64,000 bases of DNA, from assembly GCF_008254045.1 (NCBI RefSeq), contig NZ_CP042425.1:6386001-6450000 (forward strand). Reading direction: 5' to 3'. Under the pieces are notes generated by a model. The model ran no database searches. It was given only the letters and a program-made list of their open reading frames with translations, and had not been told where the DNA came from. Every line of letters starts with the position of its first letter. Position 1 is the first letter of the stretch. Position numbers and translations under genes: made by a program. Source of the DNA: Limnoglobus roseus (lineage in GTDB: Bacteria; Planctomycetota; Planctomycetia; Gemmatales; Gemmataceae). Positions 8,447-17,009 of the stretch are shown in pieces.

Positions 8447-10618
8447 TTACGGCTGCCCGGGGCCACCGGGTCGCCCAGGCCCGCCGCCGGGTCCGCCAGG
8501 TCCACCAGGGCCACCGAAGCCACCACCATTTTGCTGATGGTGTTCCTCGATCGGCACGTCCAATCCGTAAGGCGGCACGATCCGCATCGAGCGCACCCAC
8601 TTCTCGGCAAAGTCTTTGAATGCCAGTTGGTCGATCTCGTTCGGCTTCTGCCGGTCCATCAGGTTGAAGCACTTACAGAACGTCATGAGAACGAAGTTCT
8701 CGTCCAACCGCATATCCCGTGGCATCCGGCGAATCTCAGCGTAGAACTTTTGCATGCCTAGCAGCCGGTCGTGCGTGAGATGGTACATGAGTGCCCAGGA
8801 GGTGACCTCGGCCTTCATCTGGAGCTTTTCGCGCAACATCCGCTTGTTGCCCACTTCGTTTTCCATCGTGATCGTGCCCCCAGGAATGCCAGGGGCTCCA
8901 GGACCACCGGGGCCGGACGAACCTTCGCTACCAGGGGGGGGCTGACTGCCGGGCGGACCGGAACCCGGGGGGCCGAACCCGGGTCGCCCGCCGGGCGAGC
9001 CACCGACGGGAACACTTGTGTCGGCCTTCGGTCGTACCGGCGGCGGGTCCACATCGGCACCCGCCCGCACGGCCTCGAAGTAACGGTCCGTGAGGATGTT
9101 CCGCAGCAAGACCTCGGGCTTCGGGTTCAGTTCGTGCTTCGCTTCGAGCTGCTTGTACTCCCGGTGGAGGATGTAGTTCGGCGAGCCGTACCCGTGCGCC
9201 AAACCTGCGACCATTGCCGTATGACCCCCCTTGTCGTCGTGGGTGAACAGTGGGCCCTTCGGGTGTTGCATGAGGCTGCCCAGGCCCGATTCGAGCCAGT
9301 TCGGCAACTGCACGTTCTGCGGGAGGACGCCACTGGCGACGTAAAGCTGGCGGGTCGCTTCCCGGCTCATTGCCGACCCGTCCATTTCTTCTTCGAGCAA
9401 CCGATCGACGAGCGCGAGGGTCATCATCCGGGTGATTTCGAGGGGCGGTTGTCTCTGCCCGCCAGTGGCGGGCACGCCCTTCAAGAGTTCCTCACGGCTC
9501 CACCCGTTCTTGTACGATGACCGTGCCAAGTCCGCGAACGCGGCCCCGAGGTTGTCCAACCGTTCGGGGGAAAGAACGACCAGGTTGTTCGTCGGCGAGT
9601 AAAAGGCGTCGGATTGAATCGCCAGCCCGTCGAGTTTCGTGCGGAGCGGGTAGACGTCCGCGGCGCGGTCGGCGAGAACGACCATCAACGTCTTGTCGGG
9701 AACGGTTAGCGCGATCCCCTGGAGCGCGTGCCAGAGGTAGAAGGCCTTGAAGTTCTTTTCCAACGCGGCCAACCGGCGGTCGAGTTCGGCCGGGTTGATC
9801 TGCCGTTCGCCCCAGTACACCAGCGAGTAGTGCTTGCTGTTCTTCACGCTCCCGGCCGATAGGCGCGAGCGCCACTCTTCGCCCTCCGGGGACGGCGTCG
9901 CGTCCTTTTCGATCTTGTCCGAAACCGCCTTCCAGGCCTTCGTGAAGTCGAGAATCTTCTGCGATGGAGTCTTGTCCTTGAGAACCTCGACGAGCTTCAT
10001 CACTTCGTTCGCGTAATTGAAAGCGTCGTCGATCATTCCCAGGGCCAGGGCGTCGATCGTCATCTGGTAGATCGGCTCGAAGGTGCGGTTATTCGACCAC
10101 CGCTTGTGGCTTTCGTGAATGGGCGTTTCGAGCGAGGTCTGCAATTGCCCGCGTGACGGTTCGCGGATCGGCTGGACCTGGATCGACGTGTTGTCTTGGT
10201 AGAGGTACGTGGTGCCGTACTTGGTGCGAACAGCCGCCAAACTTCCGGGGTTCGTCTGAGCGTTTACGGCCTTGTTCGGGTAGAGCGGCTTGAAGGTAAT
10301 CGACCGGTACGGGGCCACCACGAAGATCGACTTCGCGGTTTCCGCCGACCGCCCCCCGGGTCCCATCGGGCCGAAGCCGGGCGGACCGCCTGGGGGACCG
10401 AAACCGGGACCACCCGAACTGCCTTCGCCACTGGAGCCCATGGGGACGGGCGGCGCCCCAGGTCCACCGCCCATCGGATCGAGCGGCGCACCCACGCCGT
10501 CGAGAATGACGCGGATGACGAGATAACCCGGCGTCAGGACATCTTTCGATGACTGGGCTTGAGCCGCTGGTGAACTTGCGGCCAGAGCGGCCCCGAGGAT
10601 GAGGAGCCAACGTCGCAT
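8447..10618 (-). CDS. Secreted protein of unknown function, Gly/Pro-rich linkers, 723 aa
   Basis: The signal peptide MRRWLLILGAALAASSPAAQAQ is followed by a low-complexity GGGPGAPPVPMG segment, a large folded region (about residues 95-510), a second Gly/Pro/Ser linker near residues 525-575 and a helical end that finishes in GGPGGPGG repeats. No catalytic motif is seen. Helices containing LVDRLLEEEMDGS and YVASGVLPQNVQLPNWLESGL recall gluzincin-type scaffolds, but I find no HExxH. The gene reads in the same direction as its secreted neighbours. Confidence 0.75.
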   Translation of the reverse strand: MRRWLLILGAALAASSPAAQAQSSKDVLTPGYLVIRVILDGVGAPLDPMGGGPGAPPVPMGSSGEGSSGGPGFGPPGGPPGFGPMGPGGRSAETAKSIFVVAPYRSITFKPLYPNKAVNAQTNPGSLAAVRTKYGTTYLYQDNTSIQVQPIREPSRGQLQTSLETPIHESHKRWSNNRTFEPIYQMTIDALALGMIDDAFNYANEVMKLVEVLKDKTPSQKILDFTKAWKAVSDKIEKDATPSPEGEEWRSRLSAGSVKNSKHYSLVYWGERQINPAELDRRLAALEKNFKAFYLWHALQGIALTVPDKTLMVVLADRAADVYPLRTKLDGLAIQSDAFYSPTNNLVVLSPERLDNLGAAFADLARSSYKNGWSREELLKGVPATGGQRQPPLEITRMMTLALVDRLLEEEMDGSAMSREATRQLYVASGVLPQNVQLPNWLESGLGSLMQHPKGPLFTHDDKGGHTAMVAGLAHGYGSPNYILHREYKQLEAKHELNPKPEVLLRNILTDRYFEAVRAGADVDPPPVRPKADTSVPVGGSPGGRPGFGPPGSGPPGSQPPPGSEGSSGPGGPGAPGIPGGTITMENEVGNKRMLREKLQMKAEVTSWALMYHLTHDRLLGMQKFYAEIRRMPRDMRLDENFVLMTFCKCFNLMDRQKPNEIDQLAFKDFAEKWVRSMRIVPPYGLDVPIEEHHQQNGGGFGGPGGPGGPGGGPGRPGGPGQP

Positions 10619-10721
10619 CGCGGACCTCCAACGAAATGATCCGGCAGTCTGCCGAAAGAGTGAGTCTGAAGACTATTATGGCCGCCCGCCGCGAGAGTCG
10701 CAACGGGCAGTGGCCTCGGAT

Positions 10722-12278
10722 TTATGTCGGCTCAACGAAACCCGCCTTCAGCGGCGGTTCCTTGGCCTCAATGAACAACTTCAATTCCGGAACGGGGTTT
10801 TGCTCCCGCCACCGGGCGACCGCGTCGGCATTCGGGACGAAGCCCGGGGTGCCGATCTTTTCGAGGGGCACAAGCACTCGCTCCACCAGCACCGTCGCGA
10901 GCGACTCGAGCTTGTTCCGATACCGTGCGGCGTTCGGAACCTTCTGCCAGTCCGTCAGGGCCGTAATCAGGTAGCTCCCGGTCACCTTCCACGGGATCGA
11001 ATGGTCCTCCGGCTTGCCGGTCTTCTTCCCGCTGAAATTGAGAACGCCCTGGGCGACACAGTCGAAGAGGACGTCCATGTTCACGTCCTTATAGTCGTGG
11101 AGATTGCACAGGCCCATGACGGCAATTGCAATTTCATCGTAGCCAGGCGTCCGGGTGATCGACGGGTCGCCGATGGCCATCTTCGCCAGCGTCGCGAGCG
11201 GTCGGACGGAGCTACCGTCTTGGGCGTCGATGAACTGGGGGTAGCGGCACTGGGCCATCGCCCGAAGAGCAGCCCGCCGGTAGTAACGGACCACCATTTG
11301 CTGTTCCTTGCTCACCATTTCCGTTTGCAACTGGCCGACCGTCGGCGGTGCGTTCTTCGCATCGACCGTGCTCGGAGCGGGCGTGACGGGCATCGGCGGC
11401 GGTGGTGGCTTCGGCGCCCGAGACGGGAGGCCGTAGGGCTTGGTCCGCTTCACGATCGCATCGAGCGCGCCCACCAACTTGACCATCTCGGCGTCCTTGA
11501 TTGTGTGCGTGGCGTACTTCACGTCGTTGGCCCAAACCGGGTTGTACGCACCGATCAAGCCCTCGGCGGCCTTGATGGCGTAGATCAGGATGGCCGGGTC
11601 GGTATTGGGGTCCGTTAGAAGGGTCAGGATCGTGGGGTAGTGCGCCGGCGCGCCGGACTTCGCCGCTAGGGAGAGCATCCGGGCGGCGTTGATCTGCATG
11701 ATTTCCGGCACGGCCGGCGGCGGATCGCCTTGCTTCGCCCCCTTCGGCTGAAGGATATCACGGATGGCCGCGTCCATCGCCTCGCCGAACCCGCCGATAT
11801 AGTCGGACTGATCGATATTGAGCTTCTGCTTCTGACCCCAAGTCGGGACGAGGATGAACGAACTGGCCGCGTCGAACAAGGATTCGAGCGTCAGTTCCGG
11901 CGGGACCGGCCGGAGTTCGCCCTTTTTCGGATCGGGCGGGGTGTAGTAGACCTTGTCGGTGAGGACGTAGACGAGCGATTTCGCGAAGAGATTCATCGCG
12001 TCCTGCTTGTCTTTCGCCACCTTCTTCGTGTTCGGGTCGATGATGACCGACTTTCCGTCCCGCATGTTGATGACGGCCGTCCGCGCACCACTCGTATTGC
12101 CGGGCGGTGTCAACTTGAAGCTGTCGAGCGGGACCATTCTCCGGGGTGGCGGCGGTGCGGGACGAGGCGTCTCGGCCTTCGCGGCGGGCGGATTTTGACC
12201 GGAAACGGTGGGTCCGCTGAGGGCAACGCCAATGAGTAGAAACGTACTTGTGGCCAGTACAGATCGTTTCGAACGCAT
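10722..12278 (-). CDS. Secreted helical-repeat protein of unknown function
   Basis: 518 aa from ATG 12278, set by the signal peptide MRSKRSVLATSTFLLIGVAL. A Pro-rich spacer follows, then alternating helices with Ala/Leu spacing (AARMLSLAAKSG, ILTLLTDPNTDPAILIYAIKAAEGL, AALRAMAQCRYPQF) that look like armadillo/HEAT-type repeats. No enzymatic motif is seen. It probably lies in the periplasm. It is the last host gene before the tRNA and prophage. Confidence 0.75.
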   Translation of the reverse strand: MRSKRSVLATSTFLLIGVALSGPTVSGQNPPAAKAETPRPAPPPPRRMVPLDSFKLTPPGNTSGARTAVINMRDGKSVIIDPNTKKVAKDKQDAMNLFAKSLVYVLTDKVYYTPPDPKKGELRPVPPELTLESLFDAASSFILVPTWGQKQKLNIDQSDYIGGFGEAMDAAIRDILQPKGAKQGDPPPAVPEIMQINAARMLSLAAKSGAPAHYPTILTLLTDPNTDPAILIYAIKAAEGLIGAYNPVWANDVKYATHTIKDAEMVKLVGALDAIVKRTKPYGLPSRAPKPPPPPMPVTPAPSTVDAKNAPPTVGQLQTEMVSKEQQMVVRYYRRAALRAMAQCRYPQFIDAQDGSSVRPLATLAKMAIGDPSITRTPGYDEIAIAVMGLCNLHDYKDVNMDVLFDCVAQGVLNFSGKKTGKPEDHSIPWKVTGSYLITALTDWQKVPNAARYRNKLESLATVLVERVLVPLEKIGTPGFVPNADAVARWREQNPVPELKLFIEAKEPPLKAGFVEPT

Positions 12279-12519
12279 GGTCGGGTGTACCCGCGTAAAG
12301 GTGGAAAAGGAGCGACGACAGGTATCTGTGTAACGCAGCAGGCGGCAATTCGTGAGTCGAATCACACCCACCGTAAATTTAGGCTATCAGTGATCCCGCC
12401 CCGATGCAAGCAGTTCGTGAACCTGTCGGCCGTTCGATTTGTCATTCGGGGCAACACGTTGGGATCACTCCGAAAAGTGCGATTGTCGATGCCTTCGAAT
12501 TTGGTACAAAGTGGGAGTC

Positions 12520-12594
12520 CGGGCCGTAGCGCAGCTTGGCTAGCGCGCTTGCTTGGGGTGCAAGAGGTCGGGAGTTCAAATCTCCCCGGTCCGA
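12520..12594 (+). tRNA. tRNA-Pro (anticodon GGG)
   Basis: The cloverleaf folds by eye. The acceptor stem CGGGCCG pairs with CGGTCCG with one G-T, the anticodon stem CTTGC pairs with GCAAG, and the 7-base loop TTGGGGT carries GGG at positions 34-36. The T arm GGGAG-TTCAAAT-CTCCC is intact and the discriminator is A. CCA is not encoded. The gene stays intact because the prophage attL core restores its 3' half. Confidence 0.95.
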
Positions 12595-12597
12595 CTG
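12548..12597 (+). repeat. attL: 50-bp core of prophage attachment site in tRNA-Pro
   Basis: Exactly the same 50 bases recur at 41733-41782 in direct orientation. They cover the anticodon arm, variable loop, T arm and 3' acceptor strand of the tRNA plus three bases. Flanking bases differ at once on both sides, which defines the core. Confidence 0.93.
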
Positions 12598-12673
12598 GTT
12601 GAGGCTTGGTGGACGAGCCTTGACCGTCCCCCTCCCCTGGTTTGCGTCGGGGGAGGGGAAATTCACAACCCCG

Positions 12674-12706
12674 CCCGCGAGGAAATCCTCGCGGGTGGTT
12701 TTTTTT
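12674..12706 (+). terminator. Rho-independent terminator just inside the prophage
   Basis: A perfect 10-bp stem (12674-12683 with 12686-12695) has a 2-base spacer and is followed by TGG and eight T. It lies 80 bases after the tRNA end, so after integration it would end the tRNA-Pro transcript. The host's own terminator has been displaced to 41783. Confidence 0.85.
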
Positions 12707-12763
12707 GTCTTCTGCGGGCCACCCTGCTCCGCACATCACATCCCCAGTCGAACAGGGTGGGCG

Positions 12764-13468
12764 GTGAACAAGAAGGCGAAGGACTTCGTTCGGTACGGTG
12801 GTCAGGCCGGCAAAATGGCCCGCGCGGGCTACAATCAGGTCGGGAGCGTTGGCGGTTGGGTCGTGTCCTTGGCCGCCTTCGTGGGTCTGAGCGTGGCAGC
12901 CGTGAGTGAGTTTTTCCTCCATACGTCCGTCAACGTACCCATTGGATGGCTCGTTGGCGGCATCGGTTTGGCCATCTACTTGATCGTTTGTTTTTCTTGG
13001 ACCGCGTACAAGTTTCGACCCACCCCGGACCTGGATTTCGTGCGCCGGGCGATTTTCGGAACACGGTTCTCCGATCCCCCGTCCGGCCCTGGGAACGATA
13101 GACTCAGGTACTGCGTCACGATCCGGAACACCTCCCGGTCGACGCTGAAGGAATGCGGGTTGATGCTTGAGACCCTGCTGACCGACACGATCGAAGGGGC
13201 CTTCAACGGCCCCGAGCTGGTGAAGCTGCCCCTCGGCAGCGGGACATACACACTTCGGGAAGGCGAGTCCGAGGAGATCGAGATTTGCTGGATGCCGGTG
13301 GGGAGCACGCACCTCATCTGGTCATCCAGGAACGGCAGATCCAAGCCGGTCCAAGAGTACGTTGTGACCCTAATGCTTTACGGGGAGGGCGTGCCGCCCA
13401 CCCGGGCGAAGGTCCGCGTCAAGCCGCACGGCGAAGGGTTGGCCGTCAGCTTCATGGACCCCGAGTGA
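12764..13468 (+). CDS. Phage membrane protein of unknown function, 234 aa
   Basis: GTG start at 12764 (VNKKAKDFV). Two hydrophobic helices are visible, around residues 28-50 (GGWVVSLAAFVGLSVAAV) and 60-85 (IGWLVGGIGLAIYLIVCF). A soluble domain of about 140 residues follows and looks beta-rich. It is the first gene inside attL and the only long + strand gene there. Its position next to the attachment site, outside the structural operon, suits a gene expressed in the lysogen, such as one for superinfection exclusion. That is inference from position and membrane topology only. Confidence 0.65.
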   Translation: MNKKAKDFVRYGGQAGKMARAGYNQVGSVGGWVVSLAAFVGLSVAAVSEFFLHTSVNVPIGWLVGGIGLAIYLIVCFSWTAYKFRPTPDLDFVRRAIFGTRFSDPPSGPGNDRLRYCVTIRNTSRSTLKECGLMLETLLTDTIEGAFNGPELVKLPLGSGTYTLREGESEEIEICWMPVGSTHLIWSSRNGRSKPVQEYVVTLMLYGEGVPPTRAKVRVKPHGEGLAVSFMDPE

Positions 13469-13481
13469 TGCGGACCTGTGG

Positions 13482-13769
13482 TCACGATTCTCTCGTGCCG
13501 CCTTGCACATCTGGCTTTTCCCACTCGTCACGGTGCTCAAGGGCAAACTTATCGACGGCCTTCCGGAGTAAGACCATCCGGGCTCGATTGCGGATGGCGA
13601 GCGTTCGTCGACAGCCAGGACACCGCTCATCCAAGTCTGAGTCGTCCGGCACCCGCAAGCCGGCACCCACCATGAAGCCGCCGAGCTGGTTCACCTCGGA
13701 TTGCCGCACCTCGACCGGAATGAGTTCGCCGTCCTTGAATTCTTGAAACCTGAGGTAAGGGTCTGACAC
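13482..13769 (-). CDS. Small phage protein with a CxxC pair, 95 aa
   Basis: GTG start at 13769 with GGAG about 8 bases upstream. It contains RCPGCRRTL, a single CxxC pair, in a charged helical chain. It reads opposite to the early genes and is divergent from the gene at 13881, a position often held by regulators. No helix-turn-helix can be claimed, and its function is unknown. Confidence 0.55.
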   Translation of the reverse strand: MSDPYLRFQEFKDGELIPVEVRQSEVNQLGGFMVGAGLRVPDDSDLDERCPGCRRTLAIRNRARMVLLRKAVDKFALEHRDEWEKPDVQGGTRES

Positions 13770-13800
13770 AGTCCGCTCCGTCGATTATGAGTAAGTCCAC

Positions 13801-13819
13801 CGCGGCCGAAGTGGCCGCG
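13801..13819. other. GC-rich hairpin between divergent genes
   Basis: The stem CGCGGCC/GGCCGCG (7 bp) has a 5-base loop GAAGT. It is the first of several GCGGCC-type hairpins placed between small genes of the left arm (see 17959, 18240, 19755 and 20119). No T tract follows, so it is not a standard terminator. Confidence 0.55.
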
Positions 13820-13880
13820 AGTCCTCACTCAATATCTAAGGAAATGGTGACCGATCTCGACTACCTTGGGAGTTGATCCG

Positions 13881-14195
13881 ATGAGCAGCCGAACCGCCCC
13901 CAACGAGCCGATGAGCCCGTTGGAACACTTCCTAACCACCCTCTTCGCCGTCTGGATCGGCGCGATGCTGGCCGGCACCTGCCTGTTCTTCGGCGGCCGG
14001 GCCTGGGTCCGCGGCGAGATCACCCAGGCCGCGGAGAAGTCCTCGAAGGAGGCCAATGAGAACCTGAAGAAGTGGCAGGCCGATCGCCCTGCCGACACCA
14101 AGCTGAGCGACCGTCTGAAGAAGGCGACCGATCAACTGGAGGCCGATCAGAAGAAATTGGAAGAGGCGTTTCGGCCGAAGGATGACCCAAAATAG
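13881..14195 (+). CDS. Small phage membrane protein with coiled coil, 104 aa
   Basis: ATG at 13881. One transmembrane helix (FLTTLFAVWIGAMLAGTCLFF, about residues 14-35) is followed by a long charged helix with heptads (EANENLKKWQAD, KKATDQLEADQKKLEEAF), so the protein is membrane-anchored with a coiled-coil tail. The size and layout resemble spanin- or holin-type accessory proteins, but the gene is far from the late operon and a role cannot be assigned. Confidence 0.6.
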   Translation: MSSRTAPNEPMSPLEHFLTTLFAVWIGAMLAGTCLFFGGRAWVRGEITQAAEKSSKEANENLKKWQADRPADTKLSDRLKKATDQLEADQKKLEEAFRPKDDPK

Positions 14196-14240
14196 TCCCG
14201 AAAAATTTCCCGAAAAATATTTTCGGAATATTTCCGCAAC
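14190..14240. other. AT-rich patch with small palindrome, origin-like
   Basis: An unusual A/T-rich stretch in a GC-rich background. It contains repeated CCCGAAAAAT words and a hairpin at 14211-14227 (CCGAAAA/TTTTCGG with loop ATA). It lies directly upstream of the long inverted repeat and the iteron array, an arrangement typical of theta replication origins. The function is inferred. Confidence 0.45.
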
Positions 14241-14549
14241 GCACATTCCCACCCCCCCTGCCCTGCCCTGCGAGCAGGGGGCCACTTCTCCGGCCGGAAA
14301 CGGGCCTTCCCGACCCCCTCGTATCGACCCTCAGCACGGCCAATCGGACCCCTCAGGGATCGCTCAGGATGGCCCTAGCGGTCCCGATCTCCCCCTCGGA
14401 CCACATTTGACCCGGTTTGGGGTCCGAAACGCGGCCGTCGCAACGCCAGCCGTCGCCGATTCGAAATCGCGGCCCGTCCCGGCTGATTTCTGCCACGAAC
14501 CCATCGGCCACCGCCCCGCCCCCGGACCCCCACCCCTGGCAGACGCTTT

Positions 14550-14609
14550 CGCTTCGCTTCGCTTCGTTTTGAGGTTGTTCTAACCAAAAAAGCGAGGCGA
14601 AGCGAAGCG
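14550..14609. repeat. 17-bp inverted repeat built of GCTTC tandem units
   Basis: Bases 14550-14566 (CGCTTCGCTTCGCTTCG) pair with 14593-14609 with one mismatch around a 26-base A/T-richer loop. The loop itself holds a small GGTT/AACC pairing. Each arm is a tandem of CGCTT. It lies in the non-coding block of the left arm and is probably a replication or regulatory structure. Confidence 0.6.
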
Positions 14610-14704
14610 TAAGCGCTCTTCGCCCGGGCCTTACCGTACGTCCGGGCCTCCCCGAACGCCCGGGTTGGGCCGGCGTCCGGGACCCCTCAGCGGTTGGGAG
14701 TCCC

Positions 14705-14872
14705 GGACGCTCGGGGTCCCCGGACGCTCGGGGCTCCCGGACGCTCGGGAACCCCGGACGCTCGGGAACCCCGGACGCTCGGGAACCCCGGGCGTTCGGG
14801 CCTGCCGAGCGCTCGGGAACCCCGGCCGCTCGGGACCCCGAGCGCTCGGGACCCCGAGCGCTCGGGACTCCC
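14705..14872. repeat. Iteron-like tandem array, about 10 units of 16-17 bp
   Basis: Units of consensus GGACGCTCGGGAACCCC start at 14705, 14722, 14739, 14756, 14773, 14790, 14807, 14824, 14840 and 14856. Most are 17 bp and two are 16 bp, so the period is not a multiple of three and coding is unlikely although long ORFs cross it. Several unit junctions form the perfect palindrome CCCGAGCGCTCGGG. Degenerate units continue upstream to about 14640. It is a likely binding array for a phage replication or partition protein. Confidence 0.75.
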
Positions 14873-14875
14873 AAC

Positions 14876-15335
14876 CGCCCGGGGGGCTGAAAACGGCCCG
14901 CGGCCGGTCCGAGGCGGGGGTCGCCGCTCGCCGCCGGACGTCGGGTCGAGTGGTCGGGTCCGGGTCTGACGGCCGAGCCGATGCCGCCCAGAATCGCACA
15001 GGATGCCCAAAATTCGCACGATATCCCCCTCGGTCGGAACTTTTCCCGTCCGGACGGAGAAAATCGATTCTGGGGCAAATTAGGCGGCTTAGAAGTGAAA
15101 CGGACTTTCCGGACTTGAAATGATCACTTTTTGACCACTGCACGATGCGTGCCAAAAGTGGTCATGACGGCCCTGGTACGGTGGTGGACAGCCGGTCACT
15201 TTTTTCGGGGTCGGGGGTGGGTTAGAGTCGCCTTGCCGGATGACCCGCGTTCACGTCGTCGATCGACACGCAAGCCCTCACCACGCGGTGGGGGGTCGAT
15301 CGCGACCAGCGGACACCGGCACAAGAGTCCACAGT
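14876..15335. promoter_or_regulatory. Non-coding control region before the early gene chain
   Basis: No convincing gene is present. A nested inverted repeat sits at 15132-15164: TGACCACT (15132-15139) pairs with AGTGGTCA (15157-15164), and within it GCAC/GTGC. GGTCACTTTTT-type words recur nearby (15124, 15194). This looks like an operator or promoter region for the rightward genes starting at 15336. The -10/-35 boxes are not clear enough to place. Confidence 0.45.
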
Positions 15336-16202
15336 ATGTCCACACCCACCTGGGTGCGGGTGACCTCGTCACCCGCGTCCGGTCCCGCGTCCCCTCCGAC
15401 GCCGGGCCAAGCCATCCGCAACGACGACAGCCGCCTCATCCCCTGGTCGCCCGGCGAACTCGACCTCGTCTGGTTCCTGGGGGACATCTACCAAGTGCAG
15501 ACGCACTTCGGCAGCCGCAACACGGTCCCCTGCGTCGGGGACGAGTGCGCGCTATGTGCCAGTCAACCGCCGCGGCCGAACGGCTTCGCGGCCGTGCTCG
15601 TCCGCAACGGCCAATCCCTCGAAGGCGTGGAGGTGTGGATCCCCCGCGTGCTCCGCGTCTTCAAGAACAACTTCGGGTTGGGGGACAACCTCCGCGGCCG
15701 CGTGTTCAAGGTCAAGAAGCTTACGGGCAGCGGGGCCCGGAGCGAGTGGCAGTACACGTTCAGCTACGCGAAGACGCCGCCGGTCGACGAGTTCGACGTG
15801 CAGGCCGTGATGAACAGCGTGTGGTTCCCGGCCAAGTTCCCGCCGGTCTACCTGGGCGAGCAGCGCGTGGCTTTGAAGCCGAAGGCGGTCGCGCCGGCCG
15901 AGCCGACGTTCGCCGAGTCGCTGAAGGCCCTCCCGAACGAGCAGTTGATCGGGATGATTTCCTCTTACCGCGATAGCGGCATGAACAAGCTCGCCGATGC
16001 GATCGCGGCCGAGCTCCGCGGCCGCGGCGTCACGCTCGACACCGACCCGTCGCCGACCGGCGGTGACGGCGACGGGACGGCGAAGTTGAAGGCCGGCCGC
16101 TTCCGCATCGGCGTGTACTCCGTGCCCGTGAAGGCGGGCGAGACTGCGGCCGAACCGACCAACGGCCGCCACGGCAAGCCGGCGAAAGGGGGTGCCCTTT
16201 GA
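15336..16202 (+). CDS. Early phage protein with Cys cluster, possible nucleic-acid-binding protein, 288 aa
   Basis: ATG 15336. The central segment holds CVGDECALC, a compact Cys cluster able to bind zinc. It is followed by beta-strand-rich sequence (RVLRVFKNNFGLGDNLRGRV, SEWQYTFSY) and an acidic-to-basic C-terminal tail. The layout of a zinc cluster within an OB-like region and a flexible tail recalls phage single-strand-binding proteins of the gp32 type, but no family signature is firm. It is the first gene of the rightward chain, where replication genes are expected. Its end overlaps the next start (TTGA). Confidence 0.7.
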   Translation: MSTPTWVRVTSSPASGPASPPTPGQAIRNDDSRLIPWSPGELDLVWFLGDIYQVQTHFGSRNTVPCVGDECALCASQPPRPNGFAAVLVRNGQSLEGVEVWIPRVLRVFKNNFGLGDNLRGRVFKVKKLTGSGARSEWQYTFSYAKTPPVDEFDVQAVMNSVWFPAKFPPVYLGEQRVALKPKAVAPAEPTFAESLKALPNEQLIGMISSYRDSGMNKLADAIAAELRGRGVTLDTDPSPTGGDGDGTAKLKAGRFRIGVYSVPVKAGETAAEPTNGRHGKPAKGGAL

Positions 16203-16558
16203 ACGCTCCCCTCCACCCCAAAACGGCGGCGTACGTCGGCGTCACGATCGCCGGCGAGCGGTTCGTCAGTCGAATCAGCGTCAACGCGGTGTCATCCCGC
16301 CTATCGCTCTGCACACACCTTCGGCAGCACGCGGGCGAACTCGGTTGGGGCGATCACGGGACCGCCGCCGCTCAACTCGCACTGGCGATCATGAACGACG
16401 CCGTCGGCCGCGAGACAGCCCTTGAGTGGTACCACGACTTCAAGGCCGAAGTGGTCTCGAAGCTCGGGGCCTCGTGGGTGCTCAACCACGGCGACGTGGT
16501 CGACTGGGTGCTCGGCCGCTCGTTCTCGCCGGTGATGGCGAAAGGGGGTGCCGCTTGA
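16199..16558 (+). CDS. DUF6166-like small phage protein, 119 aa
   Basis: TTG start at 16199 inside the TTGA overlap with the previous stop, preceded by AAAGGGGG. The pattern LRQHAGELGWGDHGTAAAQLALAIMNDA, with an FKAEVV helix and a C-terminal VVDWVLG, fits the DUF6166 family found in phages and plasmids, whose role is unknown. The family call is from memory of the pattern. The C-terminus MAKGGAA is dictated by the ribosome binding site of the next gene. Confidence 0.65.
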   Translation: MNAPLHPKTAAYVGVTIAGERFVSRISVNAVSSRLSLCTHLRQHAGELGWGDHGTAAAQLALAIMNDAVGRETALEWYHDFKAEVVSKLGASWVLNHGDVVDWVLGRSFSPVMAKGGAA

Positions 16559-16818
16559 TGCCTCCTCAAGTGCTGATCTGCGACATCCCTGAAGTTCCCG
16601 AGATCGTCACCGCCCACCTGGTGGCCCGTGGCATCCACACCGTCGGCCAACTGCTCGACGCGGCCGTCCGCGGCGGCGTGGCACTGAACTCGGTCACCGT
16701 CGGTGAAGTGGTGTGGGTGGCGAGCGACTACAAGCTCAACTGGCGCGAGTGCGTCTGCGTGTACAACCTGCTCCGCATCGCCCGCAAGCCGATGCCGGTG
16801 AAAGGCGGTGCCGCATGA
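16558..16818 (+). CDS. Small early phage protein, 86 aa
   Basis: ATG 16558 overlaps the previous TGA by one base after an AAAGGGGGTG site. It is hydrophobic and helical with no membrane-length segment. The N-terminal VLICDIPEVPEIVTAHLVARGIHT could be a small helix-hairpin-helix-like fold. Function unknown. It is translationally coupled on both sides and ends VKGGAA. Confidence 0.6.
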   Translation: MPPQVLICDIPEVPEIVTAHLVARGIHTVGQLLDAAVRGGVALNSVTVGEVVWVASDYKLNWRECVCVYNLLRIARKPMPVKGGAA

Positions 16819-17009
16819 CCACGCCTCGAATCGGCGCGCGGGTCGTCTGGATCGACACCCGCTTCGGCCAGCGGTCCGGCGAGATCCTTCGGAGTGAACG
16901 GGTCGGCGATCGCACGGCGTGCTGGCTCCGACCATCCGACGGCATCGACCCCGAAGTCTGTCTGGTATGGACCGACGAGCTACGGCCGGCGGAAGGAGGT
17001 GCCGCTTGA
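16815..17009 (+). CDS. Small early phage protein, 64 aa
   Basis: ATG 16815 lies in an ATGA overlap. The sequence RIGARVVWIDTRFGQRSGEILR looks like a small beta-barrel (SH3/KOW-like) fold. Function unknown. It ends PAEGGAA, again overlapping the next gene's ribosome binding site. Confidence 0.6.
   Translation: MTTPRIGARVVWIDTRFGQRSGEILRSERVGDRTACWLRPSDGIDPEVCLVWTDELRPAEGGAA

Noticed and set aside
14705..14872. CRISPR array
   Set aside because: Repeats are direct tandem units without unique spacers, and no cas gene is present.
14631..15155. Long repeat-rich ORFs on both strands over the iteron array
   Set aside because: The repeat period is 16-17 bp and long ORFs exist in several frames on both strands, as expected from stop-free GC-rich repeats.
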